From JBFLVQ01 sp040758525 (GTDB lineage: Bacteria; Acidobacteriota; Blastocatellia; Chloracidobacteriales; JADJPF01): a stretch of DNA of 9,955 nt. The notes under the pieces were generated by a model. The model had not been told where the DNA came from. It saw only the letters and a list, made by a program, of their open reading frames with translations, and did not search any database. The DNA is taken from positions 1 through 9,955 of the forward strand of contig JBFLVQ010000341.1 in the NCBI GenBank assembly GCA_040758525.1, written 5' to 3'. The position numbers and the translations under genes were made by a program. Shown here piece after piece: positions 1-6,572 of this stretch (position 1 is the first letter of the stretch; each line of letters opens with the position of its first letter).

Positions 1-1
1 T

Positions 2-415
2 TTCTTTTTTAATGGCACACTTAAAGCAATGCCGCCTGCACTCAAAAGTGATGATGGCCGTAATATGATAATTCGGCCGCTTGCCTATTGTCGTGAAACC
101 GACATTGCTGCTTATGCAGAAACCCAGGATTTTCCCATTATTCCTTGTGATCTCTGTGGTTCTCAGGAAAATCTTAAACGTAAGCGTGTCAAGAGACTGA
201 TTCAGGAGTTATCAGAAGAGTTTCCCAAGGTTTGGACCTCAATGTTTGCCGCACTGGGCAGAGTTATTCCTTCACATTTGATGGATCATAAGATCTTTGA
301 TTTTAAGTCGCTCTCAACTGGTGTAGGCGATTTAGCTGCGGAGCTTGATGCTGTGCTTGCCCATGAGCAGTTATCCACTACTCCTACATTGGTGACACTT
401 GCTAATCGCAAATAG
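2..415 (+). CDS. ttcA: TtcA, tRNA 2-thiocytidine(32) synthetase, C-terminal part (5' end outside window)
   Basis: This is the last 137 codons of a cytoplasmic tRNA thiolase that converts cytidine 32 to 2-thiocytidine in some tRNAs, using ATP and an Fe-S cluster. The frame is open from base 2, and its first residues (FFNGTLKAMPP) already match the internal TtcA segment before the conserved SDDG and IRPLAYCRE motifs. The ATG at 29 is therefore an internal Met, not the start. The PIIPCDLCGSQENLKR block carries the conserved CxxC pair (codons at 146 and 155) that helps hold the cluster, and VPSHLMDHKIFDF is the usual C-terminal signature. The N-terminal PP-loop (SGGKDS) and the other CxxC lie upstream of the window. 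The gene ends with TAG six bases before the convergent murB stop, so there is no room for a separate terminator. The last 25 or so residues are weakly conserved. Confidence 0.93.
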   Translation, partial: FFFNGTLKAMPPALKSDDGRNMIIRPLAYCRETDIAAYAETQDFPIIPCDLCGSQENLKRKRVKRLIQELSEEFPKVWTSMFAALGRVIPSHLMDHKIFDFKSLSTGVGDLAAELDAVLAHEQLSTTPTLVTLANRK

Positions 416-421
416 CGCCGC

Positions 422-1510
422 TCAATAGTTATCGAAGCCAATAAAGACCGGCTCAGGAGTAAGTAGGATGCCAAATCTCTGCTGTACTTGATGCTGTATC
501 TTCTTAACCAGATCTAGTACTTCCTGTGCTGTGCCGGCACCACGATTGACAATAGCAAGGGCATGTTTGTTGGAGATACCAACATTTGCATATTGATAAC
601 CTTTATAGAAACCTGCCTGCTCAATAAGCCAGGCAGCAGAGAGCTTCACCATATTCTCTGGCGCCGGGAAATGTGGAATGGTCTCTTTAAGTCTAAGCTT
701 TGCATCAGTACGTAAAGAGCTCTCCAGGGCTGCAAAATCGGTTCTACTCAAGATAGGATTGACAAAAAAAGATCCCACACTGCGAGAGTCAGAATCGAGT
801 GGATTGAGTACCATAGACTTTTGTCGCCGTATTGTCAGTACTGCTTCACGCACCGCCGCTAGCGTCGGCGTACCATTTATACGTTCAGCCAGGTATTTTT
901 GTAATTCTGGATAGTTAATGCTCGGTTTGCCATTTGGAGTAAGTCGATAACTGACTCCTAGTACGATATAACGATCTACTGCTTTTGATTTAAATATGCT
1001 TTGTCGATAGCGGAACTGGCAAGCACTATTGGGAAGCGTAACAAAGCTTCGCTGATAGCGATCGTATAGATTGACTGAAACGATGGTATCTTTAACTTCT
1101 TGACCATAAGCACCTACATTCTGTATTGGTGTAGCGCCTATTTTGCCAGGGATACCGGAGAGGCATTCCACGCCTCCCCAATGGTTGTCAACGGCATAAG
1201 CAACAAATCCATCCCATTCCTCTCCTGCAGCTACGTCTACAATAATATTGCCTTGCTCAGATCGGCTTTCAATACCGCGTAGAGTAAGATGTAAAACTAG
1301 ACCAGCAAAGCCTTGGTCGGAGATAAGCACATTACTACCACCGCCTAAGACAAAGAGTGGTAAGTGTTGCTGTGTAACCCATTGTAGTGCTTGTTCTATT
1401 GTCTCTAAATCAGTAGCATCAACAAAGAAGCGAGCTGGTCCACCAATACCTAAGGTCGAGTAGTTTTTCAGTAAGATATTCTCTTGCAAACGCTCTTCAA
1501 AACTGGTCAT
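422..1510 (-). CDS. murB: MurB, UDP-N-acetylenolpyruvoylglucosamine reductase
   Basis: Cytoplasmic FAD enzyme that reduces UDP-GlcNAc-enolpyruvate with NADPH to UDP-MurNAc, the second committed step of peptidoglycan synthesis. The 362-aa product is of the E. coli (type I) size class. Visible motifs are LGIGGPARFF (about 20-29), the FAD-binding LGGGSNVLI (55-63), and the block GIPGKIGATPIQNVGAYGQEV (119-139). By family alignment the active site is Arg169 (YRQSIF), Ser247 as proton donor (VGSFF) and Glu353 (LTPEPVFIG); all three are present. The ATG at 1510 opens just before the conserved N-terminus (LQENILLKNYSTLGIGG). No good Shine-Dalgarno sequence precedes it, but dus ends 13 bases upstream, so translation by coupling within a dus-murB operon is likely. 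The dus-murB pairing differs from the dusB-fis order common in Gammaproteobacteria. Confidence 0.97.
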   Translation of the reverse strand: MTSFEERLQENILLKNYSTLGIGGPARFFVDATDLETIEQALQWVTQQHLPLFVLGGGSNVLISDQGFAGLVLHLTLRGIESRSEQGNIIVDVAAGEEWDGFVAYAVDNHWGGVECLSGIPGKIGATPIQNVGAYGQEVKDTIVSVNLYDRYQRSFVTLPNSACQFRYRQSIFKSKAVDRYIVLGVSYRLTPNGKPSINYPELQKYLAERINGTPTLAAVREAVLTIRRQKSMVLNPLDSDSRSVGSFFVNPILSRTDFAALESSLRTDAKLRLKETIPHFPAPENMVKLSAAWLIEQAGFYKGYQYANVGISNKHALAIVNRGAGTAQEVLDLVKKIQHQVQQRFGILLTPEPVFIGFDNY

Positions 1511-1523
1511 TGTATCAGTGTAA

Positions 1524-2519
1524 TTAGGCGGTTAGTGGTAACTCTACATTAGAAAAGTAGTCATTGATACGATTGGTAAGCTCCTGCACACTTTCAGAAT
1601 GGAATACCTGCTCACGGAAGTGCGCACCGCCTGGTAGACCATGAGTAAATTGTGCACAAAGTTGTTTTACTCTTCCTAGCGCACCCTTTTCGCTGGGCAT
1701 CTCTTCAAGCATAACCTGGAAATAGTCCATCAGGAATATGCGTTTATCCTCAAGGGTTGGTTGATAAGGTGGCAAACCATGCATCACTTCATCAATTTGT
1801 CGGAAGATCCAAGGATTCGCCATTGCTCCACGGCCAATCATTACACCATCAACGCCAGTTTCTCCTAGACGCTGTAGCGCCTGTTCTACAGTGCGCACAT
1901 CGCCACTACCAACTACAGGGATCTTCACTGCCTGTTTGACTTTGGCAATAATATCCCAATTCGCAAAACCACTGTAACCTTGAATACGCGTACGGCCATG
2001 AATGGCGAGCTGTTCAATGCCACAGTCTTCGGCTAGTTTGCCAACCTCTATGGCATTGATCGAATTTTCATCCCAGCCAATACGGTATTTGAGCGTAAGA
2101 GGTATTTTAATGGCGCTACGCGCACGGCGTAGAATCTTTTCCATCTTAGGTAGGTCACGTAGTAGACTCGATCCGCCTCCTCCATTAACAACCTTCTTGG
2201 CTGGACAACCACAATTTATATCAACAATATCAGCGCCAGCAGCTTCTGCGACCGCTGCCGCTTCTGCCATACGCTCTTCATTATGCCCAAAGAACTGAAT
2301 CGAGATAGGTCGCTCTTCATCTTTGAAGCGCATCATACGATGGGTCTTTAGATTGTTGCGGGTGAGACCTTCCACACTGATAAATTCGGTTACAATCAGA
2401 CCTACGCTGCCACAGCGCTTGATTAGATTACGAAACGCTGAGTCTGTCACACCAGCCATCGGGGCCAGCACTAGATTCGGTTTAATCTTAACGTTGCCAA
2501 TAAAATACTGCGTCTGCAT
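1524..2519 (-). CDS. dus: tRNA-dihydrouridine synthase (DusB-like)
   Basis: FMN-dependent enzyme that reduces specific uridines in tRNA to dihydrouridine with NADPH. The 331-aa product begins MQTQYFIGNVKIKPNLVLAPMAGVTD, the classic start of a Dus TIM barrel. DINCGCPAKKV (100-110) carries the catalytic Cys105; LTLKYRIGW (141-149) and IHGRTR (173-178) hold the conserved substrate and FMN contacts; VVGSGDV and VMIGRGAMANPW form the phosphate-binding end of the barrel. The frame stays open upstream to 2627, but the start at 2519 is chosen because an AAGGA sits at normal spacing before it and homologues begin there; the extra 36 residues resemble nothing in the family. The gene lies directly upstream of murB and probably shares its transcript. 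Assignment to DusB rather than another Dus subgroup rests on overall resemblance (GCPAKKV) and is less certain than the family call. Confidence 0.94.
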   Translation of the reverse strand: MQTQYFIGNVKIKPNLVLAPMAGVTDSAFRNLIKRCGSVGLIVTEFISVEGLTRNNLKTHRMMRFKDEERPISIQFFGHNEERMAEAAAVAEAAGADIVDINCGCPAKKVVNGGGGSSLLRDLPKMEKILRRARSAIKIPLTLKYRIGWDENSINAIEVGKLAEDCGIEQLAIHGRTRIQGYSGFANWDIIAKVKQAVKIPVVGSGDVRTVEQALQRLGETGVDGVMIGRGAMANPWIFRQIDEVMHGLPPYQPTLEDKRIFLMDYFQVMLEEMPSEKGALGRVKQLCAQFTHGLPGGAHFREQVFHSESVQELTNRINDYFSNVELPLTA

Positions 2520-2755
2520 GAATCCTTTTCCTAACCAGTCTTTAAAGAGAGACGAATTATAGCATAAACCCCTATAGCCGCACTTATCCACCGCTATCAG
2601 CCTAAATCTGTAATTTTTTGCTTCCATTATTGTCTACAAGTGATAACATTTACCATTACCAAAACTGTAGTCTTTCAGTATCAGTACAAAAGAAGGGGGG
2701 GCAAGTGCGCGGTAATCGGTTTCGACTGGTGGGTGATGGCAAAGGAGATTTAGCT
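2520..2755. other. Divergent intergenic region between dus and the small CxxC gene
   Basis: This 236-bp stretch separates the minus-strand dus start from the plus-strand GTG start at 2756. It holds the dus promoter described separately. A plus-strand promoter must also lie here, but only weak candidates are visible (a TTGCTT near 2608 with AT-rich sequence 17-18 bp downstream). Plus-strand reading is open from an ATG at 2618, but that upstream segment looks non-coding in composition and has no ribosome binding site. A run of seven G near 2700 is an unusual local feature. Confidence 0.5.
2549..2570 (-). promoter_or_regulatory. Probable extended -10 promoter for dus-murB
   Basis: On the minus strand a perfect TATAAT lies at 2561-2556, preceded by TGC (2564-2562), giving the extended -10 form TGnTATAAT. 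No good -35 hexamer is visible at 16-18 bp, which is tolerated by extended -10 promoters. Transcription would start near 2549, leaving a leader of about 30 nt containing the ribosome binding site AGGAAAAGGA before the ATG at 2519. Confidence 0.55.
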
Positions 2756-2950
2756 GTGCAGTCTAATGAAAACAACTGGTGCTATATCTGTAAGGAACGG
2801 GTAAAAACAGTATTTTTAATACGTTACCTAAAGAGGCCATTTGTTACGGTATGCCCCCGTTGTCTTAATGAAGAGGTACATTTGGTGTTAGAGGCGCAAG
2901 ATCTGGTAGATGTAGTAGAAGGGTTGGCCAATGCCAAGGCAGTGGTCTGA
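2756..2950 (+). CDS. Small double-CxxC (putative zinc-ribbon) protein, unknown function
   Basis: A 64-aa protein that I do not recognise as a named family. It has a Cys-x2-Cys pair at residues 9-12 (WCYICKER) and a second at 33-36 (VCPRCLNEE), 20 residues apart, a spacing typical of a small zinc ribbon, followed by an acidic, probably helical tail. The segment between the pairs is basic and hydrophobic. The start is the GTG at 2756, because AAGGAG stands 8 nt upstream (about 2742-2747); this is by far the best ribosome binding site in the frame. Earlier in-frame starts (ATG at 2618, GTG at 2705) would add up to 46 residues without conserved-looking sequence, although the G-rich tract before 2705 makes that alternative possible. 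The next gene follows 57 bp downstream on the same strand and may be cotranscribed. Metal binding is inferred from cysteine spacing only. Confidence 0.65.
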   Translation: MQSNENNWCYICKERVKTVFLIRYLKRPFVTVCPRCLNEEVHLVLEAQDLVDVVEGLANAKAVV

Positions 2951-3007
2951 TGTAGATCAAGGAGTAGAATTTCCGATCTTGAGAAACGTGACAAAGAGGA
3001 GTACTTT

Positions 3008-3415
3008 ATGGCAAACCAATATTATCAGGATTGGCTTAGCGGTCTAAGAGGAGCAGCAACCGCTCCGCAGTGCTCTGTTGGTCAAAACGAAGAAGGACAG
3101 TATATGGATGAGGTGGAGAAGCTTATCCAATCCGTTTCTCTTCCATTAGCGTTGCCGGAGGAGGCTTTTTTCCTCTTTGGTCGGCAGCGACGTATCCCTG
3201 ACTTCAATCTCATTCTGGCACAATTGCCAGCAGCCTTAAGTAATTTAGTAGAGCAAAACTCCACTGCCTCAAGCTGTGGAAAGAACACCTATCTGTTCCA
3301 GTTCAGTAATGGCGGTTATTTAAGAATGAAATTGCACAACCGTATGATTGTAGAGTTGGCAAAAATCGAAGAGGATCTACATTTTAGCGGTACACAAACA
3401 TCTCTTTATCTATGA
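3008..3415 (+). CDS. Hypothetical protein, 135 aa
   Basis: A soluble-looking protein without signal peptide, transmembrane segment or motif that I recognise. The start is well supported: GAGGAG lies 6 nt upstream of the ATG at 3008. The N-terminal third is polar and contains an acidic helix-like stretch (about 32-43), followed by LPLALPEEAFFLFGRQRRIPDF (46-66), a probable amphipathic helix rich in Leu and Ala (67-81), and a C-terminal region that looks like beta strands (TYLFQFSNGGYLRMKLHNRMIVEL, 94-117). Two isolated cysteines (22 and 90) do not form a metal motif. Codon use resembles the neighbouring genes. It lies 57 bp after the small CxxC gene and is followed by inverted repeats in the convergent gap, so the two may form a short transcription unit. 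No function is assigned. Confidence 0.72.
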   Translation: MANQYYQDWLSGLRGAATAPQCSVGQNEEGQYMDEVEKLIQSVSLPLALPEEAFFLFGRQRRIPDFNLILAQLPAALSNLVEQNSTASSCGKNTYLFQFSNGGYLRMKLHNRMIVELAKIEEDLHFSGTQTSLYL

Positions 3416-3427
3416 ATGGCGGAGGAG

Positions 3428-3451
3428 TGCGGTAGCCAATAGACTACCGCA
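3428..3451. terminator. Hairpin in convergent gap, possible terminator
   Basis: A perfect 8-bp inverted repeat (TGCGGTAG at 3428-3435, CTACCGCA at 3444-3451) with an 8-nt loop begins 12 bases after the stop of the 135-aa gene. No U-tract follows on either strand, so intrinsic termination would be weak. It lies between convergent genes, where a terminator is expected. Confidence 0.5.
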
Positions 3452-3456
3452 TCTCA

Positions 3457-3506
3457 AAACGGTCGCGCTGGTGTTAAGAACCGTTTATCTTAATTGCTAT
3501 TTTTTT
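3457..3506 (+). terminator. Second inverted repeat followed by T-run, candidate terminator
   Basis: AAACGGT at 3457-3463 pairs with ACCGTTT at 3480-3486 across a 16-nt loop. A run of T follows at about 3500-3506. The distance from stem to T-run is longer than in a canonical intrinsic terminator, so this is a modest candidate that may act together with the hairpin just upstream. Confidence 0.35.
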
Positions 3507-3520
3507 GATACAACTATCGA

Positions 3521-4342
3521 TTAGCGTGTCGGTGTCATTAGGGTTGTACCGGTGTTGCTGCCATTGACAATTGTCAATGGACCGTTATGCCCTTTTATTC
3601 CATCTGAACGTACACGCTCGATCTCAAGCAGCAGTTCCAGCTTTTTGATCTCAAGGAGGGCGGGATTAGCATAAGTTTGAGCCTCTATCTGCTTAGTCTT
3701 GGCTGCTACTTCTGCGGCATTAAGGCGAGCCTCTTCAGCCTGCTTCTGTTTCTCATTGGCAACTACTGCGCTGGCAGCCTGTTCTATGCGATCATCTAGG
3801 AAGTCTGGATTGCCAATCTGCACACTCTCCATAGCAAGAAAGAGTTGGGTTGCCAAGACTGGCCTTAATGCTTCCACAATACGCTTTTGAATTGCCTCTT
3901 GATTGGCATAGATCTCATATGCGCCATATTCAGCAAAGGCATTTCTTGCTTCTGTTTGGACTAGACCATGCAAGATCTCATTACGCCGTTTATGTCTCTC
4001 TGTATCATCAAAGCCGAATTTACGCACATAATCTTCCACTTTTGTAGGATCGGTAGCGGCAGTTACGCTAATCGGCACCTGCAAAGCGGCATTATCTTTT
4101 GAGGTGACTCGTGGCGTAGTAGTTTCTGTAAAGGATTTCAGATTCACTTCATAAGCCCGCTGGCCTGGCATCAGGGTGGTAAACCAGCCATCTGAGGCTC
4201 TGTAGACACGGCGAATCGAGCCCCATTGGGTCATTACCTGCACGGTGCCTTCTTGGGCATATTGTAGGTTGCTAATCGTCATCAGACCAATAATGATTAA
4301 AAAGGCTGCTGCAACGATTGCAATAATGGTTTTGACAGTCAT
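3521..4342 (-). CDS. Membrane-anchored SPFH/Band 7 (prohibitin-like) protein
   Basis: A 273-aa protein with one N-terminal transmembrane helix (about residues 4-24, IIAIVAAAFLIIIGLMTI) and no other membrane segment. It continues with an SPFH/Band 7 domain (about 25-185): EGTVQVMTQWGSIRRVY, a PGQRAYEVNLKSFTET segment, the strand VTSKDNAALQVPISVTAATDP, and a helical part with YEIYANQEAIQKRIVEALRP. An Ala/Glu/Lys-rich coiled coil (about 185-245) leads into a short polar tail. Family members form oligomeric cages or microdomains on the membrane and often work with proteases or in lipid organisation; no partner is evident here. The ATG at 4342 is chosen because AAGGAG stands 4-5 nt upstream and the membrane helix begins at once. 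The frame is open upstream to 4447, but those 35 basic residues look spurious. The lipoprotein gene lies upstream on the same strand. Confidence 0.88.
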   Translation of the reverse strand: MTVKTIIAIVAAAFLIIIGLMTISNLQYAQEGTVQVMTQWGSIRRVYRASDGWFTTLMPGQRAYEVNLKSFTETTTPRVTSKDNAALQVPISVTAATDPTKVEDYVRKFGFDDTERHKRRNEILHGLVQTEARNAFAEYGAYEIYANQEAIQKRIVEALRPVLATQLFLAMESVQIGNPDFLDDRIEQAASAVVANEKQKQAEEARLNAAEVAAKTKQIEAQTYANPALLEIKKLELLLEIERVRSDGIKGHNGPLTIVNGSNTGTTLMTPTR

Positions 4343-4465
4343 AGTGCTCCTTATTGAATTCGGCTTACGAGCCGGGTTTCTAAAGTTTGATTTGGCGTTG
4401 CGCTTCATTTCAATGGTGATTATTAGTAAAGGAGGGAAGACTAGCAAGTACGAATTTGAGCTCTA

Positions 4466-4529
4466 ACGGGCACGGACAGACGAAGAGAATAGTTTTAATC
4501 CATTTTTCTCTTAATTCCTCTGTGCCCGT
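4466..4529. repeat. Nested inverted repeat between the lipoprotein and SPFH genes
   Basis: Outer arms ACGGGCAC (4466-4473) and GTGCCCGT (4522-4529) pair perfectly and extend by GGA/TCT-like pairs (one G-U). Inner arms AAGAGAA (4483-4489) and TTCTCTT (4506-4512) also pair perfectly across a 16-nt loop. Together they form a 64-nt two-tier hairpin that starts 12 bases after the lipoprotein stop (minus strand). No U-tract follows on the minus strand, so it may be a weak or Rho-assisted terminator, an mRNA stabiliser, or a binding site. Confidence 0.5.
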
Positions 4530-4541
4530 ATCGTGATTGAA

Positions 4542-5057
4542 CTATTTCGACAATTCAACACCAGTAGCAACAAAAGCAATCTCATTAGCAGTGCCATCAG
4601 GGTTGCGTTTTAATTGTGCCCCTTCTGAGGCTAGATGATCAGCGTCTGCTTTGCTGAGAACTTTCAAAGAGACTTCACCTTCTGCTTTGACTTTCATCCC
4701 TTTAGAATCTGTTGGTACAAAGAAACCATAGTTTTTGAAGGTGACACGCACTCCAGGAGCATCCGACTGTTGCGATAACTCCATCCAACAACCCTTGTTT
4801 TGGCAGACACGCTTAATTGTCCCCTCAACGGTTATTGTCTTACCTGTGTGCGCAGCCGGTTCTTCCAGGAGTTTGGCAAGCGATACAACTGGTGAATCGC
4901 CTAGTGCTGCCCCACGCTTAATCGGTTCGTTAGCAACCACTGGTGTACTTGTATTGGCTGGTTTCTCAGCAACTATGGCGGTTTGGTTCTGTGTCGCTTG
5001 GCTTATGCAGGCTGTGAAAGTGATACTAATTAGCAATAAAAAGATACATCTGTTCAT
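4542..5057 (-). CDS. Putative lipoprotein with DUF4920-type domain
   Basis: A 171-aa exported protein. The N-terminus MNRCIFLLLISITFTACISQ is a short positively charged plus hydrophobic signal ending in a lipobox-like FTAC, so Cys17 is the likely lipidation site (Phe at -3 is not the commonest residue). Residues 20-55 are a Ser/Thr/Ala/Asn linker. Residues 56-171 match my recollection of DUF4920 domains: VSLAKLLEEPAAHTGKTITVEGTIKRVCQNKGCWMEL, then GVRVTFKNYGFFVP, with a Cys85-x4-Cys90 pair next to the invariant-looking GCWMEL, and a KADADHLASEG...NEIAFVATGVEL ending. The fold is probably OB-like; biochemical function is unknown to me. The ATG at 5057 is preferred over the in-frame 5093 start because it places the signal sequence at the N-terminus and has a GAGAG about 7 nt upstream. 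It may share a transcript with the SPFH gene, although a large hairpin separates them. Confidence 0.83.
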   Translation of the reverse strand: MNRCIFLLLISITFTACISQATQNQTAIVAEKPANTSTPVVANEPIKRGAALGDSPVVSLAKLLEEPAAHTGKTITVEGTIKRVCQNKGCWMELSQQSDAPGVRVTFKNYGFFVPTDSKGMKVKAEGEVSLKVLSKADADHLASEGAQLKRNPDGTANEIAFVATGVELSK

Positions 5058-5170
5058 AGTAAATCTCTCTTGGGAAAATGGAAATCTAATCATTGGTCAG
5101 TATAGGTAAAACATATTGATCGAGCAAGCTGGCTTTGGCTTGTTGTTAACACTGTTTTGCTTTAAGTGGA

Positions 5171-5183
5171 GCACTACCAGTGC
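5171..5183 (-). terminator. Small hairpin downstream of the boxR-linked gene
   Basis: GCACT (5171-5175) and AGTGC (5179-5183) form a 5-bp stem with a 3-nt loop, extendable by two G-C pairs past an A-C mismatch. On the minus strand it falls just after the stop of the gene at 5197. No T-run follows, so terminator activity is doubtful. The rest of 5058-5196 carries no recognisable gene and should contain the lipoprotein promoter. Confidence 0.3.
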
Positions 5184-5196
5184 CCCTAACTTTCTC

Positions 5197-5559
5197 TCAC
5201 CGATTGCCTGTTAAGACTTCCTTACAGGTGGTCGCAATCGCTGTGATCATGTCATTATCCCAAGCACTCAGATCATATTGTTGTAGATCGCCGGTTTGTG
5301 CTTCTGGAAAGTCATAAGCAATCACAGTGCGCCATAATTGCAGCCAGGCTGGCCAGCAGTAACGCACAAGCTCGCGTGGTTGTGTGCCATCATCAACTGT
5401 CTCGATCACAACAACATTATTCTCTTCAGCGGTTAATGATGTAGCAGCATAGATTGTTTGTGAAGGTACCCAGCATACCCTAGCAGATTCATCAAATATA
5501 TTGGCCGATATCGTACTGCCTTGCGACACTATGCAAAAATAGAGGTTGTTTACATCCAT
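5197..5559 (-). CDS. Uncharacterised protein coupled to boxR
   Basis: A 120-aa protein that I do not recognise. It has no signal peptide or membrane helix. The N-terminal half looks like alternating beta strands (LYFCIVSQGSTISANIFDES, then RVCWVPSQTIYAATS, then NNVVVIETVDD). The second half has a Trp-rich stretch (CWPAWLQLWRTVIAYDFPE, 68-86) and a C-terminal helix (about 100-117). Four cysteines (9, 29, 68, 112) are scattered. The ATG at 5559 follows the boxR stop (5567-5565) by only 5 nt, so the two genes are almost surely translated from one message. A TTG at 5577 inside boxR would give a 126-aa overlapping form. Its position beside boxR suggests a role in benzoate/benzoyl-CoA metabolism or its control, but this is inferred only from context. 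Confidence 0.75.
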   Translation of the reverse strand: MDVNNLYFCIVSQGSTISANIFDESARVCWVPSQTIYAATSLTAEENNVVVIETVDDGTQPRELVRYCWPAWLQLWRTVIAYDFPEAQTGDLQQYDLSAWDNDMITAIATTCKEVLTGNR

Positions 5560-5564
5560 TTGAT

Positions 5565-6494
5565 CTAACTCTGCCAACCAATACGACGTAGTGATGCTAG
5601 CGTTGTTTCTGCCACTTTATCTAAGCTTAGACCAGATGTATCTATGATCAAGTCGGCTTGTTGATAGAGTGGCTCGCGCGCTGAGAGGATAGCACGTAAC
5701 TCTGCCATCGCATTAGGACGGTTTGCCACTGGACGTTGATCGCCTTGTGCAAGCACACGATGCATATGATCTTCTGGTCGCGCACGTAACCAGATTGTTA
5801 AGCATTGACGCTTGAGTAGGGCAAAAGCCTCTGTGTTGTTGACAATTCCTCCTGGCATTGCAATGATCGCCGGTTGTTGACGTGCCAATAGATCTATTAA
5901 GGCCTGAGCCTCTAACCGCCTATAATAAGCCTCTCCATGTAGGGCAAAGATCTCTGTAAGACTCAGTCCGGCAATGTCCTCTATACGATCGTCTAGTTCC
6001 CAGAAAGGAAGATCAAGTAGTTGCGCCAGTTGCCTGCCTGAACTGGTCTTGCCAGCGCCACGTAGACCTAAAAGCGCAATCGCAATACGTTGTTCCTGAG
6101 CAAAGGCTAGTTGCAATATACGATGTGCTGCGGCTAATTCATTCTCACTACGCTCTGCCAATAGACGACCAATTTCACTGCGTAATCGCTCACTACGTGC
6201 ATTGCTGGTCGCTCTTTTCTCCACTTCCATAAGCAACTCGGCTAGCCCTATACCAAGTGCCATCGCTACACTCGCCAATCGGCTCACGGCAATGTTGCCT
6301 TCGCCAGCCTCTAGTTGAGCAACAAAGCGGGTGCTTAGTCCTGCTGCCGCCGCCATCTCCTTGAGCGTAAGCTCACGCTGTTTACGCAAAGCTCGTACTC
6401 GCTGCCCTAACCGTACCAATAACTCGTCGCTTTCAGTTGATCGCCCTGTCTCCTGCGCTTTCGCCTCTACCTTGCTCTTCTTATTATTTTTCAT
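5565..6494 (-). CDS. boxR: BoxR/BzdR-type regulator: XRE HTH fused to shikimate-kinase-like domain
   Basis: A 309-aa transcription factor with the two-part architecture of BzdR and BoxR, which repress benzoate genes and are released by benzoyl-CoA. After a charged N-terminal tail (1-24), an XRE-type HTH covers about 28-88 (LGQRVRALRKQRELTLKEMAAAAGLSTRFVAQLEAGEGNIAVSRLASVA). A helical linker follows (about 90-135). The C-terminal domain (136-309) resembles shikimate kinase: Walker A GLRGAGKTS (143-151), DDRIED (168-173), HGEAYYRRLE (186-195), MPGGIVNN (213-220), the lid-like GDQRPVANRP (251-260) and AREPLY (272-277). In the family this domain binds the effector rather than acting as a kinase. 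The start is the ATG at 6494; the in-frame TTG at 6503 would lie inside the putative operator. No clear Shine-Dalgarno sequence is seen. It is divergent to boxC and followed by a coupled unknown gene. Confidence 0.93.
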   Translation of the reverse strand: MKNNKKSKVEAKAQETGRSTESDELLVRLGQRVRALRKQRELTLKEMAAAAGLSTRFVAQLEAGEGNIAVSRLASVAMALGIGLAELLMEVEKRATSNARSERLRSEIGRLLAERSENELAAAHRILQLAFAQEQRIAIALLGLRGAGKTSSGRQLAQLLDLPFWELDDRIEDIAGLSLTEIFALHGEAYYRRLEAQALIDLLARQQPAIIAMPGGIVNNTEAFALLKRQCLTIWLRARPEDHMHRVLAQGDQRPVANRPNAMAELRAILSAREPLYQQADLIIDTSGLSLDKVAETTLASLRRIGWQS

Positions 6495-6498
6495 ATAG

Positions 6499-6512
6499 TG
6501 CAATATACTGCA
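6499..6512. promoter_or_regulatory. Putative BoxR operator, TGCA-N6-TGCA
   Basis: TGCA at 6499-6502 and again at 6509-6512 gives a direct repeat with a 10-bp period, one helical turn apart. TGCA direct repeats are the known recognition elements of BzdR/BoxR. On the minus strand the element lies 5-18 nt upstream of the boxR ATG and encloses a -10-like TATATT, which suggests autoregulation. It lies about 65-80 bp upstream of the likely boxC transcription start. Confidence 0.6.
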
Positions 6513-6542
6513 TTAGCTCGGAAAAAGGAAGCATTATTTTGC

Positions 6543-6572
6543 TTGATTTTCATAATAAGACCGTCGTATAGT
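6543..6572 (+). promoter_or_regulatory. Candidate sigma-70-like promoter for boxCB
   Basis: A -35-like TTGATT at 6543-6548 and a -10-like TATAGT at 6567-6572 are separated by 18 bp, giving a start near 6579 and a leader of about 35 nt. The surrounding 6495-6613 region is AT-rich and is the only possible site for the divergent boxR and boxC promoters. Promoter signals in this host are not known, so the call is tentative. Confidence 0.45.

Noticed and set aside
2520..2627. N-terminal extension of dus to a start at 2627
   Set aside because: The extra 36 residues have no family counterpart, and they cover the extended -10 promoter; the ATG at 2519 has a good ribosome binding site.
4343..4447. 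N-terminal extension of the SPFH protein to 4447
   Set aside because: It would put a basic 35-residue tail before the membrane anchor and ignore the AAGGAG in front of the ATG at 4342.
4735..5109. Plus-strand open frame of 124 codons opposite the lipoprotein gene
   Set aside because: Antisense shadow of a gene with clear signal sequence and domain match; no independent support.
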